From positions 1 to 50,808 of the forward strand of contig JAAVVG010000051.1 in NCBI GenBank assembly GCA_012976225.1: a DNA stretch of 50,808 bases, given 5' to 3'. The notes below the pieces were generated by a model that worked only from the letters and a program-made list of their open reading frames with translations, had not been told where the DNA came from and made no database searches. Source of the stretch: Golubevia sp. BC0850 (taxonomy: Eukaryota; Basidiomycota; Exobasidiomycetes; Golubeviales; Golubeviaceae). Shown here piece after piece: positions 23,082 to 34,230 of this stretch. Both the position numbers and the translations under genes were made by a program. The stretch's first letter is position 1, and each line of letters opens with the position of its first letter.

Positions 23082-25105
23082 ATGACCACAAGGAGTAGTA
23101 TCGAGCGTTCAAAGAGAAAGCCAGTGAGCTTCAAAACCCTGTTAGAAGATGTGGTTCCCGTCATCGTCAAGGAGATCAGGAGATGGGCTTATGAAGAAGA
23201 GGCTGAGAGAGAATGGAGAGAAAGGAGAGACGAGAGAAGAAGGTGAGTTCCTGTCTTCAGAGGATCAACTTTCTCGTTTTATTTGATTCTGATTCTTGTC
23301 TTTTGTTTTCACTCTCTCCATCAGGTCAAGAGACTCTGCTCTCTCAGCTCTGACCAGGAGCTCCAAGTCGGATACAATTGCTGGCTGCCGCATCTTCTTC
23401 AAACGGTCACTGCCTCACTGATCACCATTCCTCTGATCTATCAGCTTCTTGACAGAGATCCAGAGAAAGCTCTGTTCATCAAGAGCTTCAGCATCATAGT
23501 TGCCCCGGTAGGGACTCAACAGGAGAGCTGTGGTGCCTTCATAGAGCTTTGGAGACAATTCAACTCCACTTTTGGACAAGAACTGACTCAGAAAGCAGCG
23601 GAACAGGTGGTAGTCAGGTTCATCCTCAGGAAATGCCAGCATCTTCACACTCTCAGCCTACAGGGTGGCATCTTCCGCTTCACTCTAACGGAGCAAAAAG
23701 GAGTTTCATTCCACTTCCTGACGCACTCTCTGAACAGACTGTTCTTGGGTACTTCTCAGGATCCGGAAAGAATGATGAATGTTCAGAACATGATTTGGAT
23801 CCTGGTCTTCTGCGACCACCTATGTCAAGCCTCTCTCATTTCTTAACACTGGATGGTTACAACTTTCTTTTGAAGTATTCAGAAACTTTCGGAGATTGAT
23901 CAAAAGTCAAAAGCTCGCTTTCTCACCCTACATAATCTAGGATGATGGCTCTATCAATAACGGTGGATGGTTAGAGAGAAAATGGAACAAAGAATTAGTG
24001 GGAGGAAATCTAGAGACGACAGCAGTCTATCACTTTCTTTCAAGTCAGCAACTCTCTCGATTCTCTGGAAATAATTGCTGGAGCTGCATCCACTACTTCT
24101 GGTGACGAGTCAGTTGCCAAAGTAATCGGCAGACTGTCTCTCAAGTCTCTCCGACTCTCATTCTTCCATCAAACCCCTTCGCCTCATTAACCTCGTTCTT
24201 CCACAATCCAGCAAGATAGATCTCTCAATGTTTACAAACCTAAAGACCTTGAGTCTGGATTGTCTTATGCTGAAGGAGATGAAGGAGAAGAGCCTAGGTT
24301 CCTTGCTGTCAAGCATCGAGATTCTTCATCTTCCATTCTACAGGTTTGGTGAATCTACTTCCAGTGGCAACTTCAAAGAGGAGGGTCTGCTATCAAAAAT
24401 TCTTTCAAGTGGGCTTCTTCCAGATATGAGAGAGATGGCTCTACCATCTAGACTTTTTGACGTGAACGCTTTAGAAGCAACATCCTCCCGCTCAGTGATC
24501 CTTTGGAAAGAGGGAAGGAGACTGTTGACAGAGCACAAGAGGATGAAAAGTGGGGTCAAGCTGATGACTGTGGAGCTAGGAGAGACAGGTGAGTGGCGTT
24601 TGTGGAAGTAATTCTTCCTTCAAGGACAGGAAACGTCTGACTTTGCGTTTCCTTCTTGTTCCAGTTGGTGACAAGTCCAAAGAAGAGAACTATATTTCTA
24701 CAATTCAGTGGATCTCTCCCTTTCTAACTGACACCATTCTTCTAGCAGAATATAGCCCGCAAGACGATCTTTCATCCAAATGGAAGAGGTCAAAATGCAA
24801 GCTCAGATTGCGATAGATATGGACTTCTGTTCTCTCTCTCTCTCTTGCTCTCTTCTCGAACAGTTGGGGATGAGTCAAAGGGAGAGAAATGCTTTTCTTT
24901 GTTTCAATGGATCTCTCCCTTTCCTCAATGATCAATCTTCAAGGATATCACCACATTGGAAGGAGGTTTTGCTCACTTACTTTACTGACAAAGAGGATGT
25001 GGCGACGGACGAGATGGGGAATTTGGGATGATGGACACGTAATTGATTTGGTAGCTAGTCCAGTGTTCAAAGATCTTGACTCTGTAGCTTCTCACTATTC
25101 ATAGA
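23082..25105 (+). pseudogene. F-box/LRR-like gene, frames broken
   Basis: An ATG at 23082 opens MTTRSSIERSKRKPVSFKTL, then VVPVIVKEIRRWAYEEEAE, which resembles the F-box-like opening of fungal LRR proteins. It is spliced at 23242 (gtgagt). In the frame that continues, SRDSALSALTRSSKSD is followed by a stop near 23425. The better protein-like continuation, ITIPLIYQLLDRDPEKALF to about 23640, is in another frame. Leucine-rich segments follow: FILRKCQHLHTLSLQG, then NLKTLSLDCLMLKEMKEK and SSIEILHLPFYRF around 24230-24360, and an intron at about 24591-24663 leads to IQWISPFLTDTILLAEYS. Such proteins usually act as substrate adaptors of SCF ubiquitin ligases. At least one frame change and several stops suggest a decayed family member; a missed intron could explain part of this. 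Confidence 0.45.
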
Positions 25106-25448
25106 GCAGAATGAGGTTGTTTGCGATTCGATTGACTTATCAGAAGAGGGCAAAGAGAGAGGAGGAGAATCTCAAGCATCTTGACACCAAACAGATCAAT
25201 TAGGAGGCAAGAAGATTCAATTCCTATAAGAAAAGAACTTCAATAGAAGAACCGCATTACGCATAGTAGCGTACAGTAAACAATCTCACTTTGTCATCTG
25301 TAGGTGAAGCTGCTACCTTTGTGTCCTCATCTCCTCTCATATTTCCAGATCATGGCGATGGTAAAGGTGAGGTGAACTGCAATCGGATGAATTCACTCGA
25401 GGATCATATTGATTAATTTCTCGCCTGCCCTCAATCCAATCAGAATAT
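25106..25448. other. Intergenic, nothing firm
   Basis: No coding frame or repeat of note is visible. It probably holds the 3' end of the F-box-like gene and the upstream flank of the tRNA gene. Confidence 0.5.
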
Positions 25449-25554
25449 GACTTTGTGGTGTAACGGTTGCATGCTTTCTTTGGGAGTGACAGTTGTTCAA
25501 TCACTAAACCTTCATAACTGGAAGAGGCACAGGGTTCAACTCCCTGCAGAGTCC
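25449..25554 (+). tRNA. tP(UGG): tRNA-Pro(UGG) with a 34-bp intron
   Basis: All four arms fold: acceptor GACTTTG with CAGAGTC (one G-T pair), a D arm with GTGT/GCAT, anticodon stem CTTTC with GGAAG, and T arm CAGGG-TTCAACT-CCCTG. The anticodon loop is TTTGGG plus T after removal of the intron at 25485-25518, which sits in the canonical place after position 37. The anticodon is TGG. The discriminator is C, as usual for eukaryotic tRNA-Pro. The A box (TGGTGTAACGG) and B box (GGTTCAACTCC) are present, and a run of five T (25557-25561) gives the Pol III terminator. Introns are also known in yeast tRNA-Pro(UGG) genes. Confidence 0.93.
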
Positions 25555-25556
25555 TG

Positions 25557-25561
25557 TTTTT
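25557..25561 (+). terminator. Pol III T-run terminator of the tRNA-Pro gene
   Basis: Five consecutive T residues begin 3 bp after the discriminator base, the usual RNA polymerase III stop signal. Confidence 0.85.
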
Positions 25562-26865
25562 GGCCCTCAAAGCTCCATCCTCTCATCAGTGAACTGGCCA
25601 AGTGTGGTTTCCTCCCATCTTTTCCCCTCAACCAATTCAGCCCCCTTTTTCGTCAAAATAACACCGCTTCATCCCCTTTTCCAACAGTCTAATATGTCAC
25701 CAACCAATGAAGACAGGAGACCCTTGGATATGGCAATTCAAAACCAGTTTTCCCATTGTACATTGTAGGGAGGAAGAAATTCTCGCAATAACCATTTAAA
25801 AATGCCAAAGTAGGAGGAGCATCAATACAGAGAGAGGGCAGTGGCCATGGTGTTGAGCCACTTCATGTTCTTCTGAAAAGAATAAAGGACAAAATGTGAA
25901 CAGCATAATGGTTTGAAGTGAACATCCTGGGGTAGATAAGCTGAAGAGGCTGTGGAGCAAATGCTTGGTTTTTCAATCGATCAACCAATCAAAGTACAAT
26001 CGATCTTGATGGAAACTTGGAAAAAGGGTCTGACTGCCACCTGTCAAACCCAACTTTCCTCGACATTTCTCTTGTTTCACTACTTCACATCCTTTAACAC
26101 ATCAAACAGTATCTTTCGAAATCATGTCAAAGAAAGTAAGCTTTGGAACTTCAAGCGAATCACCTCATACCTCCTCTGCTGGACGATGTTCCAGCAGGAA
26201 TTCCACTTCATCTCACCTTTCACCTAGTCTAATTTCTGTTAACTAGTTTCAAAACTGCCCTCGCTTCTGTCTTTCAGGGCTGAAGAGCTGCAGCTCCTCA
26301 CACTTCTGTTCCAACAGCATCCATCCTCAAAAGGCACTCTTTGGTAAGTATCTCTTCATCCGCCATCTAGTGGTCCAGCTATGGATTGCTCTAATACATT
26401 TCCTTCATTCCTCCTCACCCTTTGCAATTATTAGGGTCCATCCTCCATCAAAGGAACAGGGCATGAGACATCCTCAGAATCATTCTCCGGTGGAAGAAAC
26501 AACAGCCTAATACACTGTCAAACAAGTCTTCGACATCTCTTGTCCCCATAGTCCTCATTGACAACAATCCAAGGCAAGAAGAAGCATCTGAAGCAGGATC
26601 TGGAGGAAGGTCAATCAGTGCTACTCCTCTCCTACCTTCTGGTACACCTCATATTCTTAGATCTGCGGCAACAAGAGGAAAAAGGGGGAAAAGGGACTCA
26701 AGCCTTCAGACTCCAAAAAGATCGAAGAGATAGTTTGTCATTCAGCTCCACTTATTTCGGTCTGTTCTCCTTTGACCTTTTGTCCGTAGCAATTTTCTTT
26801 CTTAAAGTAAATTTTGGAGTGTCAGAGCAAGAGTTTGTGCAATGAATTCACAGGTGCTAGAAGGT
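25562..26865 (+). other. Region with weak plus-strand exon candidates
   Basis: A short frame at 26124 starts MSKKVSFGTSSESPHTSSAG and is serine-rich. Acceptor- and donor-like sites follow near 26278 and 26344. Another frame at about 26500-26750 reads EEASEAGSGGRSIS and ends SLQTPKRSKR, a nuclear-signal-like tail. I could not connect them in one frame. They may be pieces of a small disordered nuclear protein or chance frames. The 25,562-26,100 part shows nothing. Confidence 0.25.
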
Positions 26866-28150
26866 TTTTTTTTCTTTCTTTTTTTCTTTGAAATAGTTTT
26901 ATTTCAGGGTAGCTCCTTGGTGATGGAAAGCTAAATGGGCTCCAAGCTACAGCTTAAGGAACTGCATCTCTATACAACGGGGCATCTGGAACAATTGGAA
27001 AATCTGGTTCTGGAAATGGTGACTCAGAGAACAGGAGAAAAGAGAAGGGGAATGGGATACACTTTGAAAAATTGGTTTGGTTTGTGGGTGACTTGATTTG
27101 GGTCTGAAATTAAAACTGGGAAACGAAACTTGAGAGATGATTGGTTGGAGATTTGGTTTCGAATAGATAAAACATAAATGAAAAAATCAAAATCAAATCG
27201 AAAACGAAAGTTGAGGTTTGATTCTTTGAACTGGGTTTGAGATTTGAGACTTCTTGCTTTCTCTACTTGACTTTCCCTACTGCTCTGCTCTTCTGAGGCA
27301 AAGGAGGTTGGAAGGAGAAATGACTGGGGTTGGAAGATTGGGAATTCTTTGATAGGCGTCTGTCTGTCTTCTCAACAAACTCTTTGAAACAAGCTGCTCC
27401 TAGCCTTGAATCTAGAATTAGATAGAGTCCCACTTGTTTCCAGTTGAAGGGGAGATCAAGATCTTGTCTTGACCTCCTTCCAACGCTTGACATGAGATGA
27501 GAGGATGAGATCTGAGGCTTGACATTCTTGCAATGAGGACAAGTTCCTTCTGCTAAAGGATGGTTGAACTTGAGATGGTACTCGTTGAAATCTCTATGAC
27601 CTGTTTGAGGTTGAATATATCTGGAGAGAATATATCTTGGCCATTTAAGATAGAGATTTGAAGTACAATACTTTTCATCCTCCTAAAAGCAACTCTTCCT
27701 TTCCATATCTCTTTGAAAGATTGAATTGAACCCCCATTGTTTGCTCTTCTCTTCTTTGATACTTCTTTTGCAGGCTGAGAAAGAAGGAGTTGAGATCTTG
27801 GAAACACTAGAAGTTGAGGGTGAGGTTGGATTCATGGCTTCTGTAGCTGCTAACTTGGCTTCTTCATCGGCTACATCGTTTCCAGGGATGTCTGTATCAG
27901 AAGGAAGGGATCCATCTTAGTCAAAATTCATTCGTAGGGGAGAGATCTAACCAGTTCCTAACCTCTTCAAATTCGAGGAATTGATCTTGACTTGAGCAGA
28001 TAGGAGAAGTCAGAGCTAGTTGAACTACTGAAGCGTTGTCTATGAAGAAGTAGATTTTCTTGATGGCTGGATGTTGAAAGGCGAAGTGAGTTGCTGCTTT
28101 CGATACTAGAGTTTGGATTTCTTCTCATCCTGGTAAGGAATAAGTTCTAC
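26866..28150 (-). mobile_element. 5'-truncated LINE (Tad-like) 3' end with poly(A)
   Basis: Read on the minus strand, the piece starts in an RNase H domain (KKIYFFIDNASVVQLALTSP, about 28120-27930). It continues to the typical post-RNase H tail (TGHRDFNEYHLKFNHPL, then CPHCKN, about 27610-27510) and ends in a 3' region. The plus-strand T-rich run at about 26866-26895 is then its poly(A) tail. The RNase H part carries several stops or frame changes, so the copy is dead. Loss of the 5' end is usual for LINEs, which integrate by target-primed reverse transcription. I could not define a target-site duplication. The C-terminal cysteine/histidine motif is the zinc-knuckle-like end seen in fungal LINE ORF2 proteins. 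Confidence 0.75.
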
Positions 28151-28159
28151 AGAGAGGAG

Positions 28160-28698
28160 GATCAACGTCTACAACCTAGGTCCTCTCCTAGGAACTACCA
28201 ACCAAAAGGTAGTGACCAATTTTTCGTTCCTTCTACTTGGAGGATGGAAGCTACAAGACTCTTCTCTCCCCTTCTCTCTCACCCTCCTCTTCCCCATCCC
28301 GCAGAGTACAATCTCAGAAGCAGGCATCAACTAATGACAAACCTATTCATTCAAAACACAATCAAATCGCAAGAGATAACCGAGAGATGGAACGAGAATT
28401 GTGGGATCTTGGTAACGCGCAGGAAGATCATCGTGACCAAGAAGGAAAAGCTATGGCACCCCCTCCTATACCATTCACTGTTGGATCCAGCCCTTCAAGG
28501 ACAAGCGATCAAGCAGCTGATGACAATAATCCTCTCAACCACAGCATGGTTGGGGACGTCCCAACCGGTGAGCATTTGTCCTCGAATGAAGGATCGCTGG
28601 ATGAGTTGGAATCGAGAACATTGGCGAAGTCAAGTTCAGAGAAAGACCTCTTTCGCCTTCTATCCACCAAGCACTCAATGCAAAACCTCCATAACTAG
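28160..28698 (+). CDS. Hydrophilic Ser/Asp-rich open frame, unrecognised
   Basis: A plus-strand frame running to the stop at 28696-28698 reads LLSPSLSPSSSPSRR, REMERELWDLGNAQEDHRDQ, PPPIPFTVGSSPSRTSDQ and SSEKDLFRLLSTKHSMQN. It is coherent, charged and free of hydrophobic segments. No ATG gives a good start: the first in-frame ATG is internal, and upstream is the truncated end of the LINE. Its last ~160 bp overlap, in antisense, the C-terminal tail of the DUF2306-like gene, so one of the two ends may be spurious. It could be a C-terminal exon whose upstream exons were displaced by the LINE. Confidence 0.35.
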
Positions 28699-29520
28699 TT
28701 GCAGCAAATGAATTCAGCTCCATAGCCCATGCCTTTGGTCCGTTAGGAGGAAGAATGTTAAAAGGATGGAGAGCATTGGCGACAGTGAAGACGGTATACA
28801 TCAATACTCTTTGGTAATGAACCGTCATCCCCAATAACACGTGAGTGATAACCCAGATCCTATGTTGAACTACATCACGAGACATCACTATGGCTTCCAA
28901 CGCCAGACATAGAGTTCCCACGAAGAGGAGACTGAGGAGAGTCAAACCAACATCAAAGGTCGGTAAGAAACCCCAGTGAAGGTGAAGAACATCCGGGGCA
29001 GAATAAGTGATTTTCTTGAGGATTATCATCATTCCAGATAGACCTAGGATGCCAGAAGTGGCAAAAAAAGGTAACCAGACCTTCGATGCAGCTTAGGAGC
29101 TTTACGTCGAAAATGCGTGCTGAACTGAACTGGTGCTAGAAACGTCCAGATCAGAGCTGGAAACATGTGCAAGAAGTAGACCAAGATTGGGGCCGAGTTG
29201 AGCGAAGAAGATACGTGGAAAGATCCATCCTTGTGAATTGTGTTGTTGGCGAAAGTCAGGGCAGAAAACGAAGTCAGCGTGGTCATCTTTGTTTTTCTTT
29301 TCCTTTTCTTTTTTTGTTGCGTTTCTCTTTGGCAAACAACTCACCGAGATTCTGATTGAAGTGAGAGCGCTACGTCCTTCAGCTATGTTGTGAAAAACAT
29401 CATGGTGAGACTTGAATTTCCCAGAATAAAAGATTGGCAGCTGTGCGCTGGTGACGGTCAAGAAGAGGCCCAACGTAATTGAAAGACTTCGTATTTGCTT
29501 TTCTGCTTTGAGTTCTGCCG
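28535..29520 (-). pseudogene. DUF2306-like multi-pass membrane protein with a frameshift
   Basis: An upstream exon (about 29520-29345) has a hydrophobic stretch (SITLGLFLTVTSAQLPIF) and ends at a gtgagt donor. The next exon from 29286 begins MTTLTSFSALTFANNTIHKD and continues ILVYFLHMFPALIWTFLAPV and KLHRRSGYLF, the HRR-G motif of DUF2306 proteins. The frame then stops at 29044-29046. Past a run of seven T (plus-strand A run 29063-29069) the family sequence resumes one frame over as GILGLSGMMIILKK, HLHWGFLPTFDVGLTLLSLL, HRIWVITHVLLGMTVHYQRV and LPPNGPKAW. One more T in the run would restore continuity, so this is either a recent inactivation or a homopolymer error. About five membrane segments are expected. 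The family's function is unknown. No ATG is seen upstream of the first exon. Confidence 0.6.
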
Positions 29521-30219
29521 TATTTACTACTAAGTGAGCTTTAAGAGGTTGCTATGTGAGTGGAAAGGGTGGGGGTCCGATTCGGAACCAGGAAGAGTCC
29601 AGCATTTTAAGGTTGAATCGCAATTGCCGAACTCAAAAATTGTTTTTGAACAGGTCGGAAAAGTCTTTGCTTGAGTACCGACCATGGGACCGATTAAGCA
29701 ACCGAAAATTGAAGGCTCCGACGATACAAGCCAGTGTGTATTGATTGTACAAGGTTCTGTAATTGAAGCAAATCTGGACAAGAAAGGGCCGACCAAGAGC
29801 AAACGGGGCTGTCGGGGATTTTGTGTGAAAAAAGAGTGATCCGGACAGCGCTTTGCGAGTTTCAAAAACTTGAATCAAGTGTGTTGCGTGAAAGAAAGGG
29901 TCGCATGATGAATTGCAGTAAGAGTGCATCGGGTAACTTTCATTATGTGCCTCGTACTTATTCGGGAACGTGTTTGGTCATAGCAGTGGTTTGTTGTCTG
30001 TCACTCACAGCTTTATGATATGAAAGACAACACCACATCAAAACATAGATTTTCTACCTGATTCACCCTTTAATTTTTATTCATCCTTGCCTTTTGTTAT
30101 TAGTTGCCCTTCCAACAGTGAGTTACGAATTGATTCATCATCGAAACGCAACTCAACTCCTCCTTTCAAAGCTGAACTGTTTCCTTCGTCTGCCTTCTTT
30201 CTTTTTTGTCTCTTTTTTC

Positions 30220-31678
30220 AGTTCATATTCCTTCTTTATTGTCGATCAAGCGCCCTTTGAAGACCTTCCGCGCTCAACAGATCATATCTGGAATTACAGA
30301 AGAATGAAGGAGGTTTTACTGACCGGATCTCTTGGATTCCTGCTCATCACTTTTGGGCTTCTTGCAGCTCCAGGTGGAAAGGTCTTACAACTTTTGTTGG
30401 CAAGTCAGGCAGATCATTCAACTTTGATCAAGACCCTTGATCTGCCTCCTCTTTTCCTTCCACTAAACATCACGGTTGCATTTTTCCATGACATCTTCAG
30501 TGCACTCGTCGGACAAGGGGTAAGTATTCAGTTCCAGATGAGTTCAAACCTTTATGGCCAATTCAGTCTGACCAAATCCTTCTCTTCTGTGTTTATGATC
30601 CCGATTTCTTATCAGCTTGGTGTACTTTTCCTATCCATCCAACTCCCACTCCTCACCTTCGTTCTCCTCTTTGCTGCTCGCCCCCGTGAACCCCTCAAAG
30701 CGAGGTAATCTTGCGTTGCGAATCTCGACCGGCCCTCTTTAGATTCTGCTAGGACAGGTCGTAACAATCGGTTTGACACTTTCGGTATTTTGGTTCCCGT
30801 GCTATGTTAGCCAAAGTTTAGGGAAATCATCGTCAAGACTTTCTGTCAAGTCCTCCGTCAACAATCTACTCTCGCTACTGCTTCCACTTGCGATGGCTAT
30901 ATGTGCAGCGACTGCTGTTGCTTCCACTAGGAACCATGCTTGGCCTTTAGCAAACCTTGCATTTCAAGTGAGTGCAGCTACTCTCTAGCTTTTGCACCTT
31001 TACAATTCCCACAACTGAAATTGCCCTTGAACCACTTTGCCCATAGTATTACCCCTTGACGTTTGTTCCACTAGCTTTTAGTTCTCCATTCAGAGATCTG
31101 GCAACAGAGACTTGAGCAGCTCCGCCTTGTTCTCTTTTGTTGGAGAGGCGTCTTCGATACTATGGTGGTTAGTCTTGAATGGTTTTCTCCACGTTCTTGC
31201 CTTCAAATGGGCGGCCTACTCCAATTCTCGACAAACTGGCCCCTCACATTCATTTCAAATTTTCCCCTTATACCTTTTTCAGGGTTGGTCTGCCTTTGGC
31301 GCTTTTGGATTTCGGTCCAATTGATGTTGGTGAAATTGGACCTGTCACTTTCAAGCATTCAGCCCAAGTAATCTCCCCTGCTCTCAAAAGCATCTTTACT
31401 TTAAACGCATCGGCTCGATCTAGGTTCAGGTCAACTTTAGGACAAGAGATTGGGGATGGTGCTTTTTTCTGATCTTTGATGCAGCTGCTCTTCTGGTGGT
31501 ATTCGTTGCTGTTGTGGCCATTGACTCGAAAAACGAAAAGGAAAACATGAGAGTTGAAAACCAGCTATCATTGAAAAAAATGTTACAAAATCTTCTTATC
31601 GGTGGACCTGGGTTAGTGGCTGCTGCTTATTGGCAGGAGAAAAGCCGATCTGAGGTTGTCGAATGGAAGATGGACTAA
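30220..31678 (+). CDS. Unidentified multi-pass membrane protein
   Basis: Exons read from about 30220 or from the ATG at 30304 (MKEVLLTGSLGFLLITFGLL), through FFHDIFSALVGQG, a gtaagt donor at 30520 and LGVLFLSIQLPLLTFVLLFA (30616-30705). They continue with TLSVFWFPCYVSQSLGKSS and LLSLLLPLAMAICAATAVAS (30770-30970), a segment near 31100-31160, GLPLALLDFGPIDVGEIGPV (31286 onward), and a last exon ALLVVFVAVVAIDSK to VVEWKMD with a TAA at 31676-31678. At least five hydrophobic helices are visible. The intron around 30706-30756 does not keep phase as I read it, so the gene may carry a small lesion or an exon I mis-set. It is transcribed away from the DUF2306-like gene about 0.8 kb to the left. I do not recognise the family. 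Confidence 0.5.
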
Positions 31679-32866
31679 TAAGGGAATAGCGATGAGCGGA
31701 CCGAATGGAGCGTATCTCCAGCCTGTTGAATTTCTGATTCTCATCCCCTTTTGGAAGTCTGTAATGGCAAAGTTAATATGTGATAGCGATTTGTATACAC
31801 ACTTTTTGGAAACGAAGAATTACAGATTCCTCCTTCTCTTCAGAGTCTTAGATCCGACTCTCCAAAGGAGCCTGCTCGCGAACCTAATACAACACTTCGT
31901 TTCAATCTGGTCGCTATAGGTCCCGAGAATCGTGAAACAAAAAGATAGAAGACCCCAAACCGCTGAGCTCTGTCCACTGGTGTGTTCCCCATTGTTTCAG
32001 CGCACAACTACACTGAGAACCCCATTTGTGCAACGGAAGAACTCAACCAATCGCTTCTATGTTCTCAGGCTTCCTAGAGACCCCTTGTCTGGCCGAACGC
32101 TTGCCATAGAACTCAGATGGATCAACAACAGCAGAATTGGGAGTCGAATCGCAACTACCAATCTTCTCTTTATCTCTCGCCAAGCTCGCACTGAAAAGCC
32201 ATCGTGGTTGAGGCAGAGGAGCTCAGCAAATGTTGCAAACAACACAATTTGACCTCAATCTGCTCAAAATGATCATATCGGATGAGAGAATGCTCAAACC
32301 AGCAACTTTGGAACAATCAGCTCAATCAACAACCAAGAAGCCAAGAGCAACTGTGCGAAGAGATTCGTTTGCTTGGTGATGTACACGCTAGATGCGAATG
32401 TTTTTTTGGAAAGGTTCTCGGAGAGCAATCTTTGGGCGAGACGAATGTATGGAAAGTATTCGAGGATTGATCAATATTTGACGTACTTCATCAACATCTC
32501 TCGAGTCAAAACTGTTAATATAAGTCATCCACAGTAACGAATGGTTGAGCGTCTCTATCGATTGGCGAGGTGTCGAGCACTACAGTGTACAACAAATCGG
32601 TCCAGCTCAATCAGAGTTTGCGTTGTAGTTCATGGTTTTGAGACGAAAGGAATGGTGAAGGGTGGAGTGGGAAAAAAGGAACAGTGACACAAAATCCATG
32701 GACTGAGGAGGTATTACTTGATTTTTGGAAAGTTCCTTGACTTTCTAGCCATCCGATCCAGTCTTGACTCGCTTCAATACCGCCTGTGTGAGAAAATACG
32801 TCTCGCCGGATTCCATCGGCGCTTGATGGGGAGAAAAAAAGATAAAACAAGTAGACGGAGAGAAGC
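31679..32866. other. About 1.2 kb with short unlinked open frames
   Basis: Plus-strand stretches near 31850 (EPNTTLRFNLVAIGPENRE), 32100-32250 and 32250-32390 (LKPATLEQSAQSTTKKPRA) have some protein-like character but lie in different frames and could not be joined. No repeats or RNA genes were noticed. It may be remnants of a decayed gene. Confidence 0.3.
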
Positions 32867-33261
32867 TGTCACAGATCCTTGGTACCCTGGACCCCTTTGT
32901 TCTTCCTTTTGTCCCGTCCCCATGTCTCTTTGTCCCTTGTTCCCTTGCCCCTGTTCCTGTGCTACATTGTTCCAACCTTTGTTCCTAAATCCCTTTGTTC
33001 TTAACTCTCAAACATATATAAAGCACTCCCCAATTGTACATAGATAGTTCCTCATCTGATATTGAATTCCTACGTCCTTTCTACCTGCTCAAGTTCCTTA
33101 GTCCCCTAAGTCAAGTCTCAACCTCAAGTCTTTGCCACTCCACCCTTAGCCTTTGCCACCAAGTTCCCAATGCTGATTCGCAGCTGCCTTCAGCCTTTGT
33201 CAAGTCTCAAGTCCACCTCCTTAGCACTCTACCTATCTTCTACTAGTTAGCCCCCGTTACA
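32867..33261 (+). repeat. Solo LTR of the Ty3/gypsy family
   Basis: The 395-bp sequence begins TGTCACAGATCC and ends CCGTTACA, with a TATATAAA box near 33013. It is almost identical to the LTR at 44009-44413 but lies in the opposite orientation. The main length difference is in copies of an 8-bp TTGTTCCC unit. No internal region adjoins it, and the flanking 5 bp do not match each other. Confidence 0.9.
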
Positions 33262-34230
33262 ACCTGGATGGAAGAGTGAGAGCGGGTGCGTTGCTGCTTG
33301 ATCAGCCTTCTTCCCTCTTTTGGCATTCTATTCTCTCTCATACACGTTGACTTTCCTCCCAAAAATCTGTTTATTGTCAGCCTATGTCGGCCCACAGACG
33401 TGATTAAAGAGACTGAGAGAGATGATCGATTTGGAAAACAGTAAAAATATTGTAATGTGTACAGCGTAGCTAGAAACCAGAAAGAGTTCATGAAAATCCA
33501 TAAGCGATTGTTGAGACGAGCTTTGGAATCATCCTTGTTTTTGGTAGAGACGGTTGAGAATGGCATAGCGCAAAATGATGGCAGTCAATGATCTTGACGT
33601 CAAAAGAGAAACTGAAAAAGTTTTGTTGCTCTTTAGCTCTAGTTGACTTATATTTCAGACTCGTGAACATATCATTTCAACTTTTGGATGAGTCTGCAAG
33701 TCCGAGCCAGCAGTTCTTGTGTGTCAACACAGCCGCTGAACCTCTCAGTACCCAGCCATTCTTATCGAGATAAAGCCAGGTCCTCAGATAGGTCAGGTCA
33801 GGCCAGCTTAGATCACGTCAAATAGACCAGGTAGACCCAGGTAATATCTGACCCACTGCCAGCCCGAAGGGGATCCTCGAAACCTTGTTGAAACCAAGGA
33901 GCATTATGCTCTGGTGAAAGCCCGACAATCATAGAGGTGTTTAAAAACAGCAGACATCTTCACCAATTAGTGCGCAGAGACGTAGCTGAAACTTTCAGTC
34001 TTTGGAGGAGTAAAGGTCGATGAAGTTAAAGACAAGTGAGAAGAGTGACCTCCGCTGAAAGTGAAGAGACAGGCTGTCTTTGTCCCCAAGTCTATCAATT
34101 TCTTCCAGATGATTGAACTCTCTTTTGACAAAGGCATTCCAGAACCTTAAGTTCAGAACCATTTGAAGCCAGAACTGGAAAGTCGAAAGGGAAAAGGAGG
34201 AGAGACGCCGGTTGTTGAACAAAGGGAGAT
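33262..34230. other. Intergenic, AGGTCA-like repeats, nothing coding
   Basis: No convincing gene is visible on either strand. A cluster of CAGGT/AGGTCA motifs lies at 33776-33842. A minus-strand frame ending at 33995 (VKREFNHLEEIDRLGDKDS) is protein-like over some 30 residues but isolated. Confidence 0.4.

Noticed and set aside
29530-30020. Several overlapping open frames on both strands.
   Set aside because: No protein-like composition or splice context; taken as promoter DNA between the two divergent membrane-protein genes.
30706-30756. Short intron joining the second and third exons of the multi-pass membrane gene.
   Set aside because: The donor and acceptors leave the wrong phase, so I did not assert a complete protein.
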